Source: an uncultured Sulfurovum sp. | Lineage (GTDB): Bacteria > Campylobacterota > Campylobacteria > Campylobacterales > Sulfurovaceae | Length of the DNA: 5,554 nucleotides | Reading direction: 5' to 3' | Assembly (NCBI GenBank): GCA_902727905.1 | Contig: CACVAR010000200.1 | Coordinates: 1 to 5,554, forward strand | Shown: positions 5,457 to 5,554 of the stretch, piece by piece | Position numbering within the stretch: the stretch's first letter is position 1 | Layout: the number at the start of each line of letters is the position of its first letter | Program-made: the position numbers and the translations under genes | The notes under the pieces: model-generated | What the model saw: the letters and a program-made list of their open reading frames with translations, nothing else | What the model was told of the DNA's origin: nothing | Database searches by the model: none

Positions 5457-5462
5457 TATTAT
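5457..5462 (+). promoter_or_regulatory. Candidate -10 box for the exported-protein gene
   Basis: TATTAT at 5457-5462 is one mismatch from the consensus and lies 30 bp before the ATG at 5493, leaving room for a short leader with an AAGGAG ribosome site at 5482-5487. It begins 6 bp after the 11-bp-period repeat. The overlapping TATACA at 5459-5465 region could shift the exact position by a few bases. Confidence 0.45.
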
Positions 5463-5492
5463 ACACCTCGAAAAAAGATGTAAGGAGTTTAG

Positions 5493-5554
5493 ATGAACAA
5501 AAGTATTAGACCATTTGCTTTTCTTTCTTTTGCACTACTGGCTGTAACAGCTGT
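5493..5554 (+). CDS. Exported protein, N-terminal fragment with signal-peptide-like start (partial)
   Basis: Only 20 codons and two bases are present. They read MNKSIRPF followed by a hydrophobic run AFLSFALLAVTA, which is a typical Sec signal peptide: positive residues Lys3 and Arg6, then a hydrophobic core. The cleavage site would be just past the window edge. The start is well supported by AAGGAG at 5482-5487, 5 nt upstream. The gene follows the kinase at a distance of 155 bp and has its own candidate promoter with an 11-bp-period operator, so it may be a target of the adjacent two-component system. A periplasmic or outer-membrane protein is expected, but a membrane protein with this as first helix is possible. 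The family cannot be told. Confidence 0.75.
   Translation, partial: MNKSIRPFAFLSFALLAVTA

Overview
The window is AT-rich, compactly coded on the plus strand, and reads like a chromosomal segment of a Campylobacterota (epsilonproteobacterial) organism, perhaps a Sulfurimonas/Sulfurovum-type relative. That placement is inference from base composition, lysine-rich proteins, short intergenic gaps and the style of the two-component genes. No sequence search was possible.

Layout. Positions 1-111 are the last 36 codons of a sensor histidine kinase whose body lies outside the window. After a gap of about 100 bp comes a probable three-gene operon: two tandem polyphosphate kinase 2 (PPK2) paralogues (214-1140 and 1150-2079), then a very small, extremely lysine-rich protein (2105-2371, 44 of 88 residues are Lys). 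Both PPK2 proteins also carry Lys-rich N-terminal extensions. A 59-bp gap follows, with a candidate leaderless promoter, and then a tightly overlapping signalling operon: a membrane-anchored protein with a Cache-like sensor domain and no output domain (2431-3540), an OmpR/PhoB-type response regulator (3537-4196) and a sensor histidine kinase starting at TTG inside the regulator gene (4186-5337). A 155-bp intergenic region contains a 59-bp stretch with no G or C, an all-A/T inverted repeat, and a perfect 10-bp direct repeat with 11-bp period upstream of a -10-like box. The window ends in the first 20 codons of an exported protein with a signal-peptide-like start (from 5493).

How the parts may work together. 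The two PPK2 enzymes should move phosphate between polyphosphate and nucleotides. The strongly basic small protein is a good candidate for a polyphosphate- or nucleic-acid-binding partner (inference). The second operon looks like a three-component signalling unit in which a tethered periplasmic sensor may feed the kinase/regulator pair, and the regulator may bind the 11-bp-period repeat in front of the exported-protein gene (inference). I see no mobile element, CRISPR array, rRNA or tRNA.
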